From: Actinokineospora alba
Lineage (GTDB): Bacteria > Actinomycetota > Actinomycetes > Mycobacteriales > Pseudonocardiaceae
NCBI RefSeq assembly: GCF_004362515.1
Contig: NZ_SNXU01000001.1
Span: forward strand, 1,860,001-1,924,000
Length of the DNA stretch: 64,000 nucleotides
Direction of reading: 5' to 3'
Made by a program: the position numbers and the translations under genes. The notes below the pieces were generated by a model. It had not been told where the DNA came from and did no database searches. It worked only from the letters and a program-made list of their open reading frames with translations. This document shows positions 6,690 through 15,599 of the stretch, one piece after another. Every line of letters begins with the position of its first letter. Position 1 is the stretch's first letter.

Positions 6690-9600
6690 CTATAAGTGCG
6701 CCTGGAGCCGGACGCGGTCGCGCCAGTCGGCCGGGGTGAGGTCCGCGATCTCGGCCAGTTCGCGGGCACCGGTCTCCACGAACAGCGCGCGGGCGCGCGC
6801 CCAGTGCTCGTCGGCGCGATCCGGGTCGGCGGCGGCGAGATCGCGCAGAGTCCGGGCCTGCCAGAGCGGCAGCTCCAACTCCGACCACTTGGCGAGCGCG
6901 TCGAGCAGTGCCTCCCGGGCTCGGGGCAGGTCGCCCAGGGCGAGGTGCAGCTCGCCCACCGTACGGGTCACCAGAGCGCCGCCGAACCGGTCGCACTGGG
7001 CGGTGCAGATCCCCAGGCACGCGGCGAGCGTGTCGGCCACGCCGTCGGTGTCGCCCAGGCGCAGCCGGGCCTTGGCCCAGGACTGCCGGGCGTAGATCGC
7101 CCCGAGTTCGTCGCCCGCTTCGAGCAGCAGCCGGGCGGCGTCGGCGCTCAGGTCCGCGGCTTCGGCGTACTCGCCGACCGCGCGGTGGCACAGGCTCAGC
7201 CCGCGCAGCGCCAGCGCTTCGCCGCGGCGGTCGTCGATCTTCTGGTACAGCTCGACGCAGCGCCGGAACTGATCCGCGGCGGAGTCCAGGTCGCCGTGGT
7301 CGCGGCTGATCGCGCCCAGGCCGTAGCGGGCGGCCGCGAGCACCGGGTCGTCCCCGTTCGCCTCGGCCGACTCGGCGGCCGCGGCCAGGTCGCGCTGCGC
7401 GTCGGCGAACTGGGCCAGGTCGCGGCGCACGGTGCCGATGCCGACCAGGGCGACGGCACGGGTGACGTCGTCGCCGATGGTCTCGGCGTGGCCCAGCGCC
7501 TGCTGGAAGTGGTCGAGCGCGGTGGGGAAGTCGTCCTTCTCGTAGTAGAGCTGCCCGAGGCCTGCCAGCACGACGGCTTCGGCCTGCCGGTCGTTGTTGC
7601 AGCGCGCGGCCCTTAGGGCGACCTCGTGTGTGCGCTGCCAGCCGTCGAACTCGTTGCGCGCGGCGAACGGCGAGGACAGCAGCGACGTGATCAGCAGCGT
7701 CGTCATGCCGTCGATGCCGAGGTCGTGGGCGCGTTCGACGGCGCGCACCACCGCGGCCGTCTCCGACTTGAGCCAGTTGGTGGGGTCGGCCTCGGTCTCC
7801 TCGATCAGCCGGGGATCGACGTCGACGTTCGATGTCAGCGCCGGGCGCAGCCCCAGGGTGACCCGCGGCAGCTTGCGCGACCCGGCCTCGACCAGCGCCA
7901 TCCAGGTGGCCAGGGTGCGCGACACCGCGGCGGCGATGAGGTCCGACGGCTCGTCGCCGACGGCGTGCTCGGCGCCGAAGAGCTGCACCAGGTCGTGGAA
8001 GCGGTAGCGGACCCGGCCGATGGCGTCGACGCCCGCGACGTCGAGCAGGCGCAGCTCGACGAGCTGCTCGACGATGTCCTCGGCGTCCTCCAGGGGGACG
8101 TCGAGCAGCGGCGCGGCCAGCCACCAGCCGAAGTCGGGCAGGTCGAGCAGGCACAGCAGGTGGAACGCGCGCCGCTGGACGTCGTCGAGCTCGGTGTAGT
8201 TGAGCCGCAGGCTCGACCGGATCGCCAGGTCGCCGATGGCCAGTTCGTCGAGCCTGCGGTGCTCGTCGGACAGCCGCGAGGCCAGCGACTTGAGCGGCCA
8301 GTGCGGCCGGGCGAGCAGTTTCGCCGCCGCCGCCCGGATGGCCAGCGGGATGCCGCCGCACAGGTCGGCGATCCGCTCGGCCTCGACGCGCTGGGACTCG
8401 ACCCGGTCGGCGCCGATGATGTTGCCGAGCATCTCGACGCCGGCGGCGGTGTCGAAGAAGTCGAGCTCGACCGGCTCGATGCCTTGCAGACCGGTGAGCC
8501 GCGACCGGCTGGTGATGATCACCAGGCAGCTCGCGTCGCCCGGCAGCAGCGGTCGGACCTGCTGTTCCTCGCGGGCGTTGTCCAGGACGATCACGAGCTT
8601 GCGGCCCGACACCGTGCGCCGGTACAGCTCGACCCGGTCGTCGAGGGTCGCGGGCAGATCGGCCCCGGTGACGCCGAAGCAGCCGAGGAACCGCCCCAGC
8701 ACCTCGAACGCGCCGAGGTCGCGGTCGGAGCCGCGCAGGTCGGCGAACAGCTGCCCGTCCGGGTAGTGCGTGCGCAGCAGGTGCGCGGCGTGGATGGCCA
8801 GCGCCGACTTCCCGGCGCCGCCGAACCCGGAGATCACCATGGTCGGCACGGCCGTGCGGGCGCTGTCGGGTTCCCCGAACCGCAGCACGGTCGCCAGCGG
8901 CTCGTCGCGGCCGGTGAAGTCGCCGATGTCGGGCGGCAGCAGCCGGGGCACGGCCTCGCTCGGCCGGGGGACGGGCACCACGCGCGCGGTGACCGGTGCC
9001 TGCGGTGTCCGGGGTGTCGTCGCCAGCGGGCGCAGGGTGCCGTCGAGGATGGAACTCTGCAGCTCACGCAGCTTCTCGCCGGGTTCGAGCCCCAACTCGT
9101 CGAGCAGGTGCGTCCGGCCTTCCCGGTAGACCTCGAGTGCGTCGGCTTGGCGTCCGCTCTCGAACAGCGACCGCATCAGCAGCCCACGCGACTCCTCGCG
9201 CAGCGGGTGGTTGGCGACCAGTCGGCGGAGCTGGTCGGCGACCTCCTCGGCGCGGCCCGCGACGAGCTTGCACCGGGCCAGCCCCTCCTCGGCACCGAGC
9301 CGCTCCTGGATGAGCCGGTCGCTGTGTGACCGGGCGAACCCGGAGTCGACGCCGCCGAACGGGAGCCCACGCCACAGTCCGACGGCCGCCGCGAACTCGC
9401 GCGCCGCCGTCTCGTAGTCGCCGCCGCGCTCAGCCTGCCGCGCCGCGCCCACGTGCGCGGCGAAGTCCTCCAGGTCGCTGTCGCCGGGGCCGATGTCGAG
9501 CAGGTAGCCGGGCGCACGCGTGACCAGGACGTCCTTGCGGTCCGCCGAGGCGAAACCACGGCGGAGAAGGGAGACGTACGTGTGGACCAGCGCGGTCGCC

Positions 9601-9770
9601 GACTGCGGCGGGTCGTTGTCCCAGATCCGGTCGATCAGCCGCTCGATGGGCACGACTTGCCGTGCCTGCAGCAGCAGCACCGACAGCAGCGCTTTGGGCT
9701 TCGGGCCGCCCAGCGTGACCGGTGTGTCGCCTGCCCGGATCTCGACCGGGCCCAACACCAGGATGCGCAC
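6690..9770 (-). CDS. AfsR/SARP-family transcriptional regulator with NB-ARC and TPR domains
   Basis: Large regulator of the AfsR type. Residues about 1-90 form the OmpR-like winged helix (RILVLGPVEIRAGD, then SATALVHTYVSLLRR). The bacterial transcriptional activation domain follows to about 240. An NB-ARC/STAND NTPase has Walker A GFGGAGKSA near residue 320 and LVIVLDNAR as the Walker B strand. The last 450 residues are TPR-like helical repeats. Such proteins activate secondary metabolism or development genes and are switched by ATP and ligand binding. Start GTG 9770 is set by GGGGGAAC just upstream; earlier in-frame codons lack support. Its target is unknown; no biosynthetic cluster lies beside it. 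Confidence 0.9.
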   Translation of the reverse strand: MRILVLGPVEIRAGDTPVTLGGPKPKALLSVLLLQARQVVPIERLIDRIWDNDPPQSATALVHTYVSLLRRGFASADRKDVLVTRAPGYLLDIGPGDSDLEDFAAHVGAARQAERGGDYETAAREFAAAVGLWRGLPFGGVDSGFARSHSDRLIQERLGAEEGLARCKLVAGRAEEVADQLRRLVANHPLREESRGLLMRSLFESGRQADALEVYREGRTHLLDELGLEPGEKLRELQSSILDGTLRPLATTPRTPQAPVTARVVPVPRPSEAVPRLLPPDIGDFTGRDEPLATVLRFGEPDSARTAVPTMVISGFGGAGKSALAIHAAHLLRTHYPDGQLFADLRGSDRDLGAFEVLGRFLGCFGVTGADLPATLDDRVELYRRTVSGRKLVIVLDNAREEQQVRPLLPGDASCLVIITSRSRLTGLQGIEPVELDFFDTAAGVEMLGNIIGADRVESQRVEAERIADLCGGIPLAIRAAAAKLLARPHWPLKSLASRLSDEHRRLDELAIGDLAIRSSLRLNYTELDDVQRRAFHLLCLLDLPDFGWWLAAPLLDVPLEDAEDIVEQLVELRLLDVAGVDAIGRVRYRFHDLVQLFGAEHAVGDEPSDLIAAAVSRTLATWMALVEAGSRKLPRVTLGLRPALTSNVDVDPRLIEETEADPTNWLKSETAAVVRAVERAHDLGIDGMTTLLITSLLSSPFAARNEFDGWQRTHEVALRAARCNNDRQAEAVVLAGLGQLYYEKDDFPTALDHFQQALGHAETIGDDVTRAVALVGIGTVRRDLAQFADAQRDLAAAAESAEANGDDPVLAAARYGLGAISRDHGDLDSAADQFRRCVELYQKIDDRRGEALALRGLSLCHRAVGEYAEAADLSADAARLLLEAGDELGAIYARQSWAKARLRLGDTDGVADTLAACLGICTAQCDRFGGALVTRTVGELHLALGDLPRAREALLDALAKWSELELPLWQARTLRDLAAADPDRADEHWARARALFVETGARELAEIADLTPADWRDRVRLQAHL

Positions 9771-9780
9771 AAGTTCCCCC

Positions 9781-9818
9781 AGTGTGCTCAAACCCAATTG
9801 AACCGATTTTGGCACACT
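9781..9818. promoter_or_regulatory. Inverted repeat in the SARP promoter region
   Basis: AGTGTGC (9781-9787) and GCACACT (9812-9818) flank an AT-rich centre just upstream of the Shine-Dalgarno sequence of the SARP gene. A repressor or autoregulatory site is plausible. Confidence 0.4.
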
Positions 9819-9875
9819 CGGGCCCCGTTCCGGCCAGTCGGCGAAGATCACTTCACCAGCGGGAACCCGGCTCGC

Positions 9876-10631
9876 TCAGATGGGCAGCTTCCGGAAGATC
9901 GGCCGCGGGATGTGCCGCAGCACCGACATCACCGCGCGCCACTGCCCGGGAGCCCACACCAGGTCGCGGCGCCTGCGGACGGCGTCGACGACGATCTCGG
10001 CGACCTTGTCCGGAGTGGTGGCCATGGGCGCGGCCTTGAGGCCCTCGGTCATCTTGGTGTGGACGAAACCGGGGCGCACCACCGTCACGTGGATGCCGTC
10101 GGGACGCAGCGCCTCGCCCAGGCCGAGGTAGAAGCCGTCGAAGCCCGCCTTCGTCGAGCCGTAGACGAAGTTGGACCGGCGGACCCGCTCACCGGCCACA
10201 GAGGACAGTGCCACGATCGAGCCGTGGCCCTGCTTGCGCAGCCGCTCGGCGAGCGCGATGCCCAGCGACACCGGCGCCGTGTAGTTGACCTGGGCCAGTT
10301 CGACCCCGGCGGCGTGGTCCTGCCAGGCCTGCTCCGGGTCGCCGAGCAGACCGAAGGCGATGACGGTGACATCGACGTCGCCGTCGGCGAAGGCCTGCTC
10401 GACGACCGAGGGGTGCGAGTCGAGGTCCTTGGCGTCGAACGCGATCGTGCGGACCGTCGCGCCGAGACCACGCAGGTTCTCGGCGGCGGCGTCGAGCCGC
10501 TCGGACGGGCGGGCCGCGAGGATGACCGTCAGCGGGGCCTGGCGGGCGTAGTTCTCCGCGACGGCCAAGCCGATCTCGGAAGTGCCGCCCAGCAGGAGCA
10601 AGGACTGGGGAATGCCGACTGCGTTGATCAA
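9876..10631 (-). CDS. dprE2: Decaprenylphosphoryl-2-keto-beta-D-erythro-pentose reductase
   Basis: Short-chain dehydrogenase that completes the DprE1/DprE2 epimerisation of decaprenylphosphoryl ribose to arabinose, using NADH. The N-terminal Rossmann motif is GGTSEIG near residues 13-19, and the catalytic Ser and YxxxK are in SSVAGERVRR and YGSTKAG. Length 251 aa. The start is TTG at 10631, supported by GAAGG eight bases upstream and by similarity of the N-terminus (INAVGIPQSLLLLGG) to mycobacterial DprE2. The long in-frame extension upstream is only a shadow of dprE1. It lies 26 bases after the dprE1 stop in the same operon. Confidence 0.93.
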   Translation of the reverse strand: MINAVGIPQSLLLLGGTSEIGLAVAENYARQAPLTVILAARPSERLDAAAENLRGLGATVRTIAFDAKDLDSHPSVVEQAFADGDVDVTVIAFGLLGDPEQAWQDHAAGVELAQVNYTAPVSLGIALAERLRKQGHGSIVALSSVAGERVRRSNFVYGSTKAGFDGFYLGLGEALRPDGIHVTVVRPGFVHTKMTEGLKAAPMATTPDKVAEIVVDAVRRRRDLVWAPGQWRAVMSVLRHIPRPIFRKLPI

Positions 10632-10657
10632 TGTCCGAGCCTTCGAGTTGGTGTTCG

Positions 10658-12040
10658 TCAGAGTTCGAGCCTGCGCGCCTGGTCTGAGATGAAAAGGCCG
10701 TCCGGGTCGACGCTGTGGCGCACCTTGCGCCACTCGTCGAGCCGCGGGTACATGCGGTGGAAGGTCTCCGGCGCGGTGCGCGATTCCTTCGCCAGGTACA
10801 GGCGCCCGCCGACGCCCAGCACGAGTTCGTCGAGTTCGGCGCAGAACGCCGGAAGTCCCGGTGTGATGGGGAAATCGACGGTGATGGTCCAGCCCGGCCG
10901 CGGGAACGACAGCGGCGCCGCGTTGCCCTCGCCCATCCGCTTGAGGACGTTGAGGAACGACACGTGCCCGGACTCGGCGATGCGCCGCACGATCCGGCGC
11001 AGGTCGGCGTCGGCCTCGAACGGGATGATGAACTGGTACTGCAGGAACCCGTTCGGCCCGTAGGCCCGGTTCCACTCCCCGAACAGGTCGAGCGGGTGGT
11101 AGAACGCCGTCAGGTTCTGGATCTGGCCGCGGGCCTGCTTCGGCGCCTTGCGGTACCAGGCCTCGCCGAGCGCGCGGAACGTCAGCTTGTTGGCCAGCCC
11201 GTTGGGGAACACGTTCGGCAGGGTCAGCAGCTGCGGCGCGTCGAACTTCAGCGGGTGCGACCGCAGCTTCTTCGGCAGTTGGTCCACTGTGGCCAGTGAG
11301 CCGCGGGAGAAGACCGCGCGGCCGAGCTTGTCGCCGGTGGAGATGGAGTCGAACCACGCCATCGAGTAGTCGTAGTTCTCGTCGGACCCGTCGGCGAACA
11401 GTGACAGCGTCTCGTCCAAAGTGGACGTTCGGTCGGTGTCGACGACGAAGTACGCGCTCTCCACGTGCTTGAGCGCGACCGTCGCCCGCAGGATGATCCC
11501 GGTCAGGCCCATGCCGCCCACGGTCGCCCAGAACAGCTCCGACTCCGGGCCGTCCGGGGTGATCGAGCGCACCCGGCCGTCGGCGGTGAGCAGGTCCATC
11601 GACCGCACGTGGTTGCCGAAGCTGCCCGCGGAGTGGTGGTTCTTGCCGTGGATGTCGGACCCGATGGCCCCGCCGATCGTGACCTGCCGGGTGCCCGGCA
11701 GCACCGGAACCCACAGCCCGAACGGCAGCGCGGCGCGCATCAGCTGGTCGAGGTTCACCCCGGCGTCGAGCACGGCCAGGCCGCTGTCGGCGTCGATCGA
11801 GTGGATGCGGTCCAGGCCGTTCATGTCGACGACCACGCCGCCCGCGTTCTGCGCCGGGTCGCCGTAGGACCGGCCCAGCCCGCGCGCGATGACCCCGCGC
11901 CCGGTCGCCTGCCCCACCGCCGCGATGACCTGCTCTTCGGTCGTCGGATAGGCGACCCTGGCGACCGACGGCGCGGTCCGGCCCCAGCCGGTCAGCGCAC
12001 GGGTCTCGAACCGCGGTCCTGCGTTTGAAACAGCCTCCAC
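10658..12040 (-). CDS. dprE1: Decaprenylphosphoryl-beta-D-ribose oxidase DprE1
   Basis: FAD-dependent oxidase that makes the 2-keto intermediate of decaprenylphosphoryl arabinose. The VAO-type FAD-binding half contains ARGLGRSYGDPAQN and IGGAIGSDIHGKNHH. The C-terminal half carries the substrate site GWTITVDFPI and GGRLYLAKESRT. Residue 387, which in M. tuberculosis is the Cys attacked by benzothiazinones (GWNICVDFPI), is Thr here. Length 460 aa, normal. GTG start at 12040; the divergent gtrA begins only 35 bases away. Acts at the periplasmic face of the membrane with DprE2. Identification is firm. Confidence 0.96.
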   Translation of the reverse strand: MEAVSNAGPRFETRALTGWGRTAPSVARVAYPTTEEQVIAAVGQATGRGVIARGLGRSYGDPAQNAGGVVVDMNGLDRIHSIDADSGLAVLDAGVNLDQLMRAALPFGLWVPVLPGTRQVTIGGAIGSDIHGKNHHSAGSFGNHVRSMDLLTADGRVRSITPDGPESELFWATVGGMGLTGIILRATVALKHVESAYFVVDTDRTSTLDETLSLFADGSDENYDYSMAWFDSISTGDKLGRAVFSRGSLATVDQLPKKLRSHPLKFDAPQLLTLPNVFPNGLANKLTFRALGEAWYRKAPKQARGQIQNLTAFYHPLDLFGEWNRAYGPNGFLQYQFIIPFEADADLRRIVRRIAESGHVSFLNVLKRMGEGNAAPLSFPRPGWTITVDFPITPGLPAFCAELDELVLGVGGRLYLAKESRTAPETFHRMYPRLDEWRKVRHSVDPDGLFISDQARRLEL

Positions 12041-12063
12041 CCAAGCCAGGGTAGCGGCGTCCC

Positions 12064-12069
12064 TAGACT
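12064..12069 (+). promoter_or_regulatory. Probable -10 element of leaderless gtrA
   Basis: TAGACT lies six bases upstream of the GTG at 12076, within the 35-base divergent gap shared with dprE1. Confidence 0.45.
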
Positions 12070-12075
12070 GGCCGG

Positions 12076-12492
12076 GTGGCCGAGGTCAGGAACGACTCCG
12101 AGCGCGCGGGGCTGGTGAGACAGCTCACGCGCTTCGTCATGGTCGGCGGGTTCTGCGCCCTGGTCGACTCCGGCGCCTACTGGCTGCTGCTTCAGGCAGG
12201 AACCTGGGTGCACCTGGCCAAGGCACTGAGCTTCATCGCGGGCACCACCACCGCCTACTTCCTCAACAAGCGGTTCACCTTCGCCGGCGCGGCCGACCGC
12301 GGCGCGAGCCAGGCGGGCGGATTCGCCCTGCTCTACACCGTGACGTTCTTCGTCAACGTCGGCACGAACGCGCTGATGCTGGAGTTGCTACCCGAGATGC
12401 GGTGGGAGTACGCCCTCGCCTGGGTTGTCGCGCAGGCGGTCGGGACGACGATCAACTTCGTGATGCTGCGAACCGTCGTCTTCCGACACTGA
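12076..12492 (+). CDS. GtrA-family membrane protein (Rv3789-like)
   Basis: Small four-helix membrane protein of the GtrA family (138 aa). Hydrophobic segments lie around residues 18-38, 46-64, 80-98 and 108-126. The signature FLNKRFTFAG follows the second helix. In mycobacteria the homologue beside dprE1 (Rv3789) has been linked to arabinan assembly, either as a polyprenyl-phosphate sugar translocator or as an anchor protein. Divergent from dprE1 with a 35-base shared promoter region; probably leaderless. The direct role is inferred from context. Confidence 0.88.
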   Translation: MAEVRNDSERAGLVRQLTRFVMVGGFCALVDSGAYWLLLQAGTWVHLAKALSFIAGTTTAYFLNKRFTFAGAADRGASQAGGFALLYTVTFFVNVGTNALMLELLPEMRWEYALAWVVAQAVGTTINFVMLRTVVFRH

Positions 12493-12496
12493 ATGA

Positions 12497-12766
12497 TCAG
12501 ACGCCGAAGCCGCTGCCCTTCCGGTTGGGGCTGCCGTAGGCACGCACGTGTGACGGCAGTTCGTCGAGGTGTGCGGTGACGACGTGGCCGAAGTTCACCG
12601 CGACCGCGTTGCCGTCCTCGAGTTCGAGGGTGTCCACGCCCCCCGACGCCATGAGGACGGGGAGCCGCGGCTTGAGGCTCTTGACGCTCTTGGGTGAGAG
12701 GGTGAACACGACCGGCTCGCCGCCGCTGGCGAGGTGGAGGATCAGGGTGCGCTGGGAATCGCTCAT
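12497..12766 (-). CDS. Hypothetical protein, 89 aa
   Basis: Not recognised. Start ATG 12766 has AGGTGG just upstream, so an in-frame start at 12802 is rejected. The protein is a small soluble beta-rich sequence with a LASGGEPVVFTLSPKS segment and ends GSGFGV. It is convergent with gtrA, with four bases between the stops. Its role is unknown. Confidence 0.7.
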   Translation of the reverse strand: MSDSQRTLILHLASGGEPVVFTLSPKSVKSLKPRLPVLMASGGVDTLELEDGNAVAVNFGHVVTAHLDELPSHVRAYGSPNRKGSGFGV

Positions 12767-12840
12767 GGGTTCCACCTGATCACCGCATCCTTCGATGGGC
12801 AAGGCGGGTTCACTGGTAGCGGATCAGCTACGAGCGGAAG

Positions 12841-13416
12841 TCAGCGCCGGTTCAGCTCTTTCGCCAGCATGGCGCCTCGCTCGTAGGGGTCCTTGCGGAC
12901 GAACAGCAGCGACCCGTCGGTGAACGCGACCCGGTCGAAGGTCGGCGCGGGGATCGATCGGCCCAGCATCACCGGCGCGATCCCCGCGACCCGCGCGGCG
13001 GGCACGCTGTACTGGAGGTGGACCGGGTCGCCTGGGTCCCACGTCTTGCCGGATCGTTCGCCGAGGAACTTGGCGGGAAACCCCACGGCCACCCGCTTGT
13101 GGGTCGCCACGATCGCGACGACACCACGACCGGCGGCGGCTTCCTCGGCCACCCGTGCCGCGTCCTGGTCGGCTCTGGCAGCCTCCGCCCACATGCCGAT
13201 CGCCGGGTCGTCTGCCCAGTCGTTGCCATAGAACTCACCGCGCGCGATCACGGGTGCGGGCAGTGGCCAGCGCGGGTCGCTGAACGCCAGCTTCGGCGCG
13301 TCCGCGCGGGGCAGGCGCGGGACGATGACCGTGCCGCCGATTCGGCTGCCCACGGCGAGATCTTCGCAGTTCAGCAGGTATGAGATGGTCTCGTCGGGAT
13401 CCAGTGCGGTGGTCAC
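12841..13416 (-). CDS. Hypothetical protein of the YbaB/WXG operon, 191 aa
   Basis: Last gene of a block of co-directional genes starting with the YbaB-like protein. Start GTG 13416 overlaps the previous stop (GTGA); the longer in-frame extension is a shadow of that gene. It has no signal peptide or membrane helix. The C-terminal part (PTFDRVAFTDGSLLFVRKDPYERG) resembles the end of the preceding protein (a GSGFDFLLGSK strand), so the two may share a PH-like fold that presents a surface strand. Function unknown; possibly immunity or chaperone to the large WXG-like protein. Confidence 0.65.
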   Translation of the reverse strand: MTTALDPDETISYLLNCEDLAVGSRIGGTVIVPRLPRADAPKLAFSDPRWPLPAPVIARGEFYGNDWADDPAIGMWAEAARADQDAARVAEEAAAGRGVVAIVATHKRVAVGFPAKFLGERSGKTWDPGDPVHLQYSVPAARVAGIAPVMLGRSIPAPTFDRVAFTDGSLLFVRKDPYERGAMLAKELNRR

Positions 13417-14105
13417 TCCGGCGCTCCGTGGGAAAGGGCGAGCATCCGCTCGAACTGGGCTCTGGTGACCTTGCTCCCGAGCAGGAAGTCGAAGCCCGAC
13501 CCGTCGGCCAACCCCACCCGCAGCGCGGGCCGGAGCCCGTGTGACGTCTGGCGGTCCGTGAGGGTGATGCCACGGATCTGCGCGCGCGGGAATTCGGCGA
13601 TGATCACCGAGTCGCCGTCGACGGTTTCCTTGCCCGCGTTGGTCGTGGGGGAGGAGATGACGTCGGCGACGATCCGCCCGACCTCGACCACGCCGCTCAG
13701 GAAGCCCTTTTTCTTCGGCGGCGGCGCGGGCTGGGTTTGCTGGACGCTCACCGCCCGGAACAGTCGCCAGGTGGTGAGCGCCCACATCGCGGACTCCCGG
13801 AATTGGAATCCGTGCGCGACCGCCAGATCGTTGGGGGTGTTGCCCATGACCATCACATCCGGCAGCTGAGGCCCGCCCGACGCGTCGTTCCCGCCGCCCG
13901 TGGCCGCTGTCAGGGCGAACTCCGCGGCCACCCCCACGGCTCCCAAACCGGCACGGGACAGCATTCCCGCCTGTGGCGTCCCATCCGGATCGAGGCCGCG
14001 GACGTCGAACAGCTGCTTGCCCGCGCTGGTCGCCCAGAGCAGTTCCTCACCGGGCGCGAGAAGCCTGCGCGCCCGGATGCCTGACCCCAAAGCGTTGAGC
14101 TGCAT
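13413..14105 (-). CDS. Hypothetical protein of the YbaB/WXG operon, 230 aa
   Basis: Not assigned to a family. Starts with ATG 14105, three bases after the WXG-like gene. Contains Ala/Gly-rich stretches about residues 45-75, a PPPKKKGF linker near residue 130 and a C-terminal strand-rich part ending LALSHGAPE. Two hydrophobic stretches are too weak to call membrane helices with confidence. Overlaps the next gene by four bases. The tight coupling suggests a role with the YbaB-like and WXG-like proteins. Confidence 0.65.
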   Translation of the reverse strand: MQLNALGSGIRARRLLAPGEELLWATSAGKQLFDVRGLDPDGTPQAGMLSRAGLGAVGVAAEFALTAATGGGNDASGGPQLPDVMVMGNTPNDLAVAHGFQFRESAMWALTTWRLFRAVSVQQTQPAPPPKKKGFLSGVVEVGRIVADVISSPTTNAGKETVDGDSVIIAEFPRAQIRGITLTDRQTSHGLRPALRVGLADGSGFDFLLGSKVTRAQFERMLALSHGAPE

Positions 14106-14108
14106 CGC

Positions 14109-15599
14109 TTACTCGTTGAGGGTGAAGCCCCGGTCCGTGTCGGCCCGGCGCTCCTCCTCGGTCGACGGGTCGGTGGCCTTGTTGTAGCCCTGCTCGACGC
14201 CGTACTCGACCGCCGCGCCCGGGGCGTTCTCCAGGATTCCGGTGGTGACGGCGGTTCCGGTGTGGGTGCTGCCGCCGAGCCCGGCCGCGCCGAGCCCGTA
14301 CTTGACCGCGCGCTGCGCCAGCGCTTCCTCGCCCACCGCGTCCTTGCCGAAGTAGTTGTTCGACGACTTGGTCTTCAGGCCGGTCTCGACACCGTCGACG
14401 ATGTTGGAGTCGGTGTGGTTGCGCAGCGCGCCCAGGGCCGGGCTGTTGCGGTCCATCTGCCTGCCGAGGGTGCCGCCGACGCCGCGGGTGCTCGCGAGGC
14501 CGTTGGCGCGGTCGCACAGGTTCTTCAGCGGGCCCGAGCGCAGCTGCTTGAGCAGGTCCTCGAGCTTGGTGAACAGCGGCTTGAGCTTGTGCAGCAGGTT
14601 GGCGACCTTGGTGCCCAGCCGGGTGCCGGTGATCGCGACCTGGGCGGAGGTGAGCCCGGTAGCCGCGGCCACCGAGGCGCCCGCGGTGATCCAGGAGGCG
14701 GCCAGGGCGGCGATCCACTCGATGATCAAACCGATCACGAGTTCCTGGATGATGTCGATGACGGTCTCGACGAACAGGTCGAACAGGTCGGCCGCGAGGT
14801 CCAGGTTCTCCTTGAGACCCCGGATGTCCGATGCCATGGCCTTGGCGCCCTCGGCGAACTCGGCCATCTCGGCGCGGAACGCGTCGCCCGCCTCACCCTC
14901 CCAGACCGGCTGGGTGGCGTCGGAGCGCCGCTTCTCGTGCTCGCCCGCGCCCTCGACCCACTGGGCGATCTTCTCCCAGCCCTCGCCGGTGCTGCGCATC
15001 TGCTGGGGGTCGCCGATCGCCGGTTCGAGGACGAACTCGACGAGCGGGCTGATCACCAGGCCGATGAGGAAGCCGAGGCCGTTGTCGAAGAACGCCTGAC
15101 CGGGGCTGGTGACGGCCTCGAGCTGCTGCATCCGCGCGTTCACCGTGGCGATGGCGATCTCCGGCGGAGTGCCCGCGTCGGCGAGGTCGGAGCTCGCCTT
15201 CACCCAGGAGCTGCCGTAACCGGCGTGCTGCTCGAGGTAGCCCTTCGAGTCGCCGTCGCCCGCGTTGACCGAGCCGATGCTCCCCGGACCGTCGAGCGAA
15301 CCGGACAGCTGGCCGTAGTTCCCGGCCTCCGCGGTGTCGGTGCCGCTGTAGTTCTTCGCGGTGTCGGTGACCGCCGCCGAGACCGCCGACATGTACGTCT
15401 TCGCCTGGGTGGCGAGCTGCTGGCATTCCTCGACGTTGTTGAAGTACGCGAACGCGAGGAACTCACCAAGCGGACCGAAGCAGTCGTCGGACACCCGAGC
15501 CTGCTCGAACACGCTGGACAGCGCGCCGAAGTGCTCGCCGGTGGCCTCCGAGCCCTTGCTGTAGGCCGCGAGCGCCTCGCCGCTGATGATCATGGTCAC
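14109..15599 (-). CDS. Large WXG100/ESX-like helical protein
   Basis: A 496-residue, mostly helical protein with the look of a type VII secretion-associated substrate. An N-terminal helical region (residues 1-120) is followed by a second helical hairpin with the WxG-type turn VWEGEAGDAF near residue 240. A hydrophobic double segment (IIQELVIGLIIEWIAALAASW) lies at about 280-310. The C-terminal part is Gly/Ser/Thr-rich and polar without a recognisable toxin motif. GTG 15599 overlaps the upstream stop; ATG 15593 is equally possible. No ESX secretion genes lie in the window. The substrate idea is inferred from the helical WxG architecture only. Confidence 0.7.
   Translation of the reverse strand: MTMIISGEALAAYSKGSEATGEHFGALSSVFEQARVSDDCFGPLGEFLAFAYFNNVEECQQLATQAKTYMSAVSAAVTDTAKNYSGTDTAEAGNYGQLSGSLDGPGSIGSVNAGDGDSKGYLEQHAGYGSSWVKASSDLADAGTPPEIAIATVNARMQQLEAVTSPGQAFFDNGLGFLIGLVISPLVEFVLEPAIGDPQQMRSTGEGWEKIAQWVEGAGEHEKRRSDATQPVWEGEAGDAFRAEMAEFAEGAKAMASDIRGLKENLDLAADLFDLFVETVIDIIQELVIGLIIEWIAALAASWITAGASVAAATGLTSAQVAITGTRLGTKVANLLHKLKPLFTKLEDLLKQLRSGPLKNLCDRANGLASTRGVGGTLGRQMDRNSPALGALRNHTDSNIVDGVETGLKTKSSNNYFGKDAVGEEALAQRAVKYGLGAAGLGGSTHTGTAVTTGILENAPGAAVEYGVEQGYNKATDPSTEEERRADTDRGFTLNE

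Noticed and set aside
7626..9329. 567-aa plus-strand frame opposite the SARP gene
   Set aside because: Composition is typical of an antisense shadow and it lies fully inside a well-supported regulator gene.
9876..12044. 722-aa frame suggesting a DprE1-DprE2 fusion
   Set aside because: Only the last 251 residues are DprE2; the first part is an out-of-frame reading of dprE1, which has its own stop at 10658.
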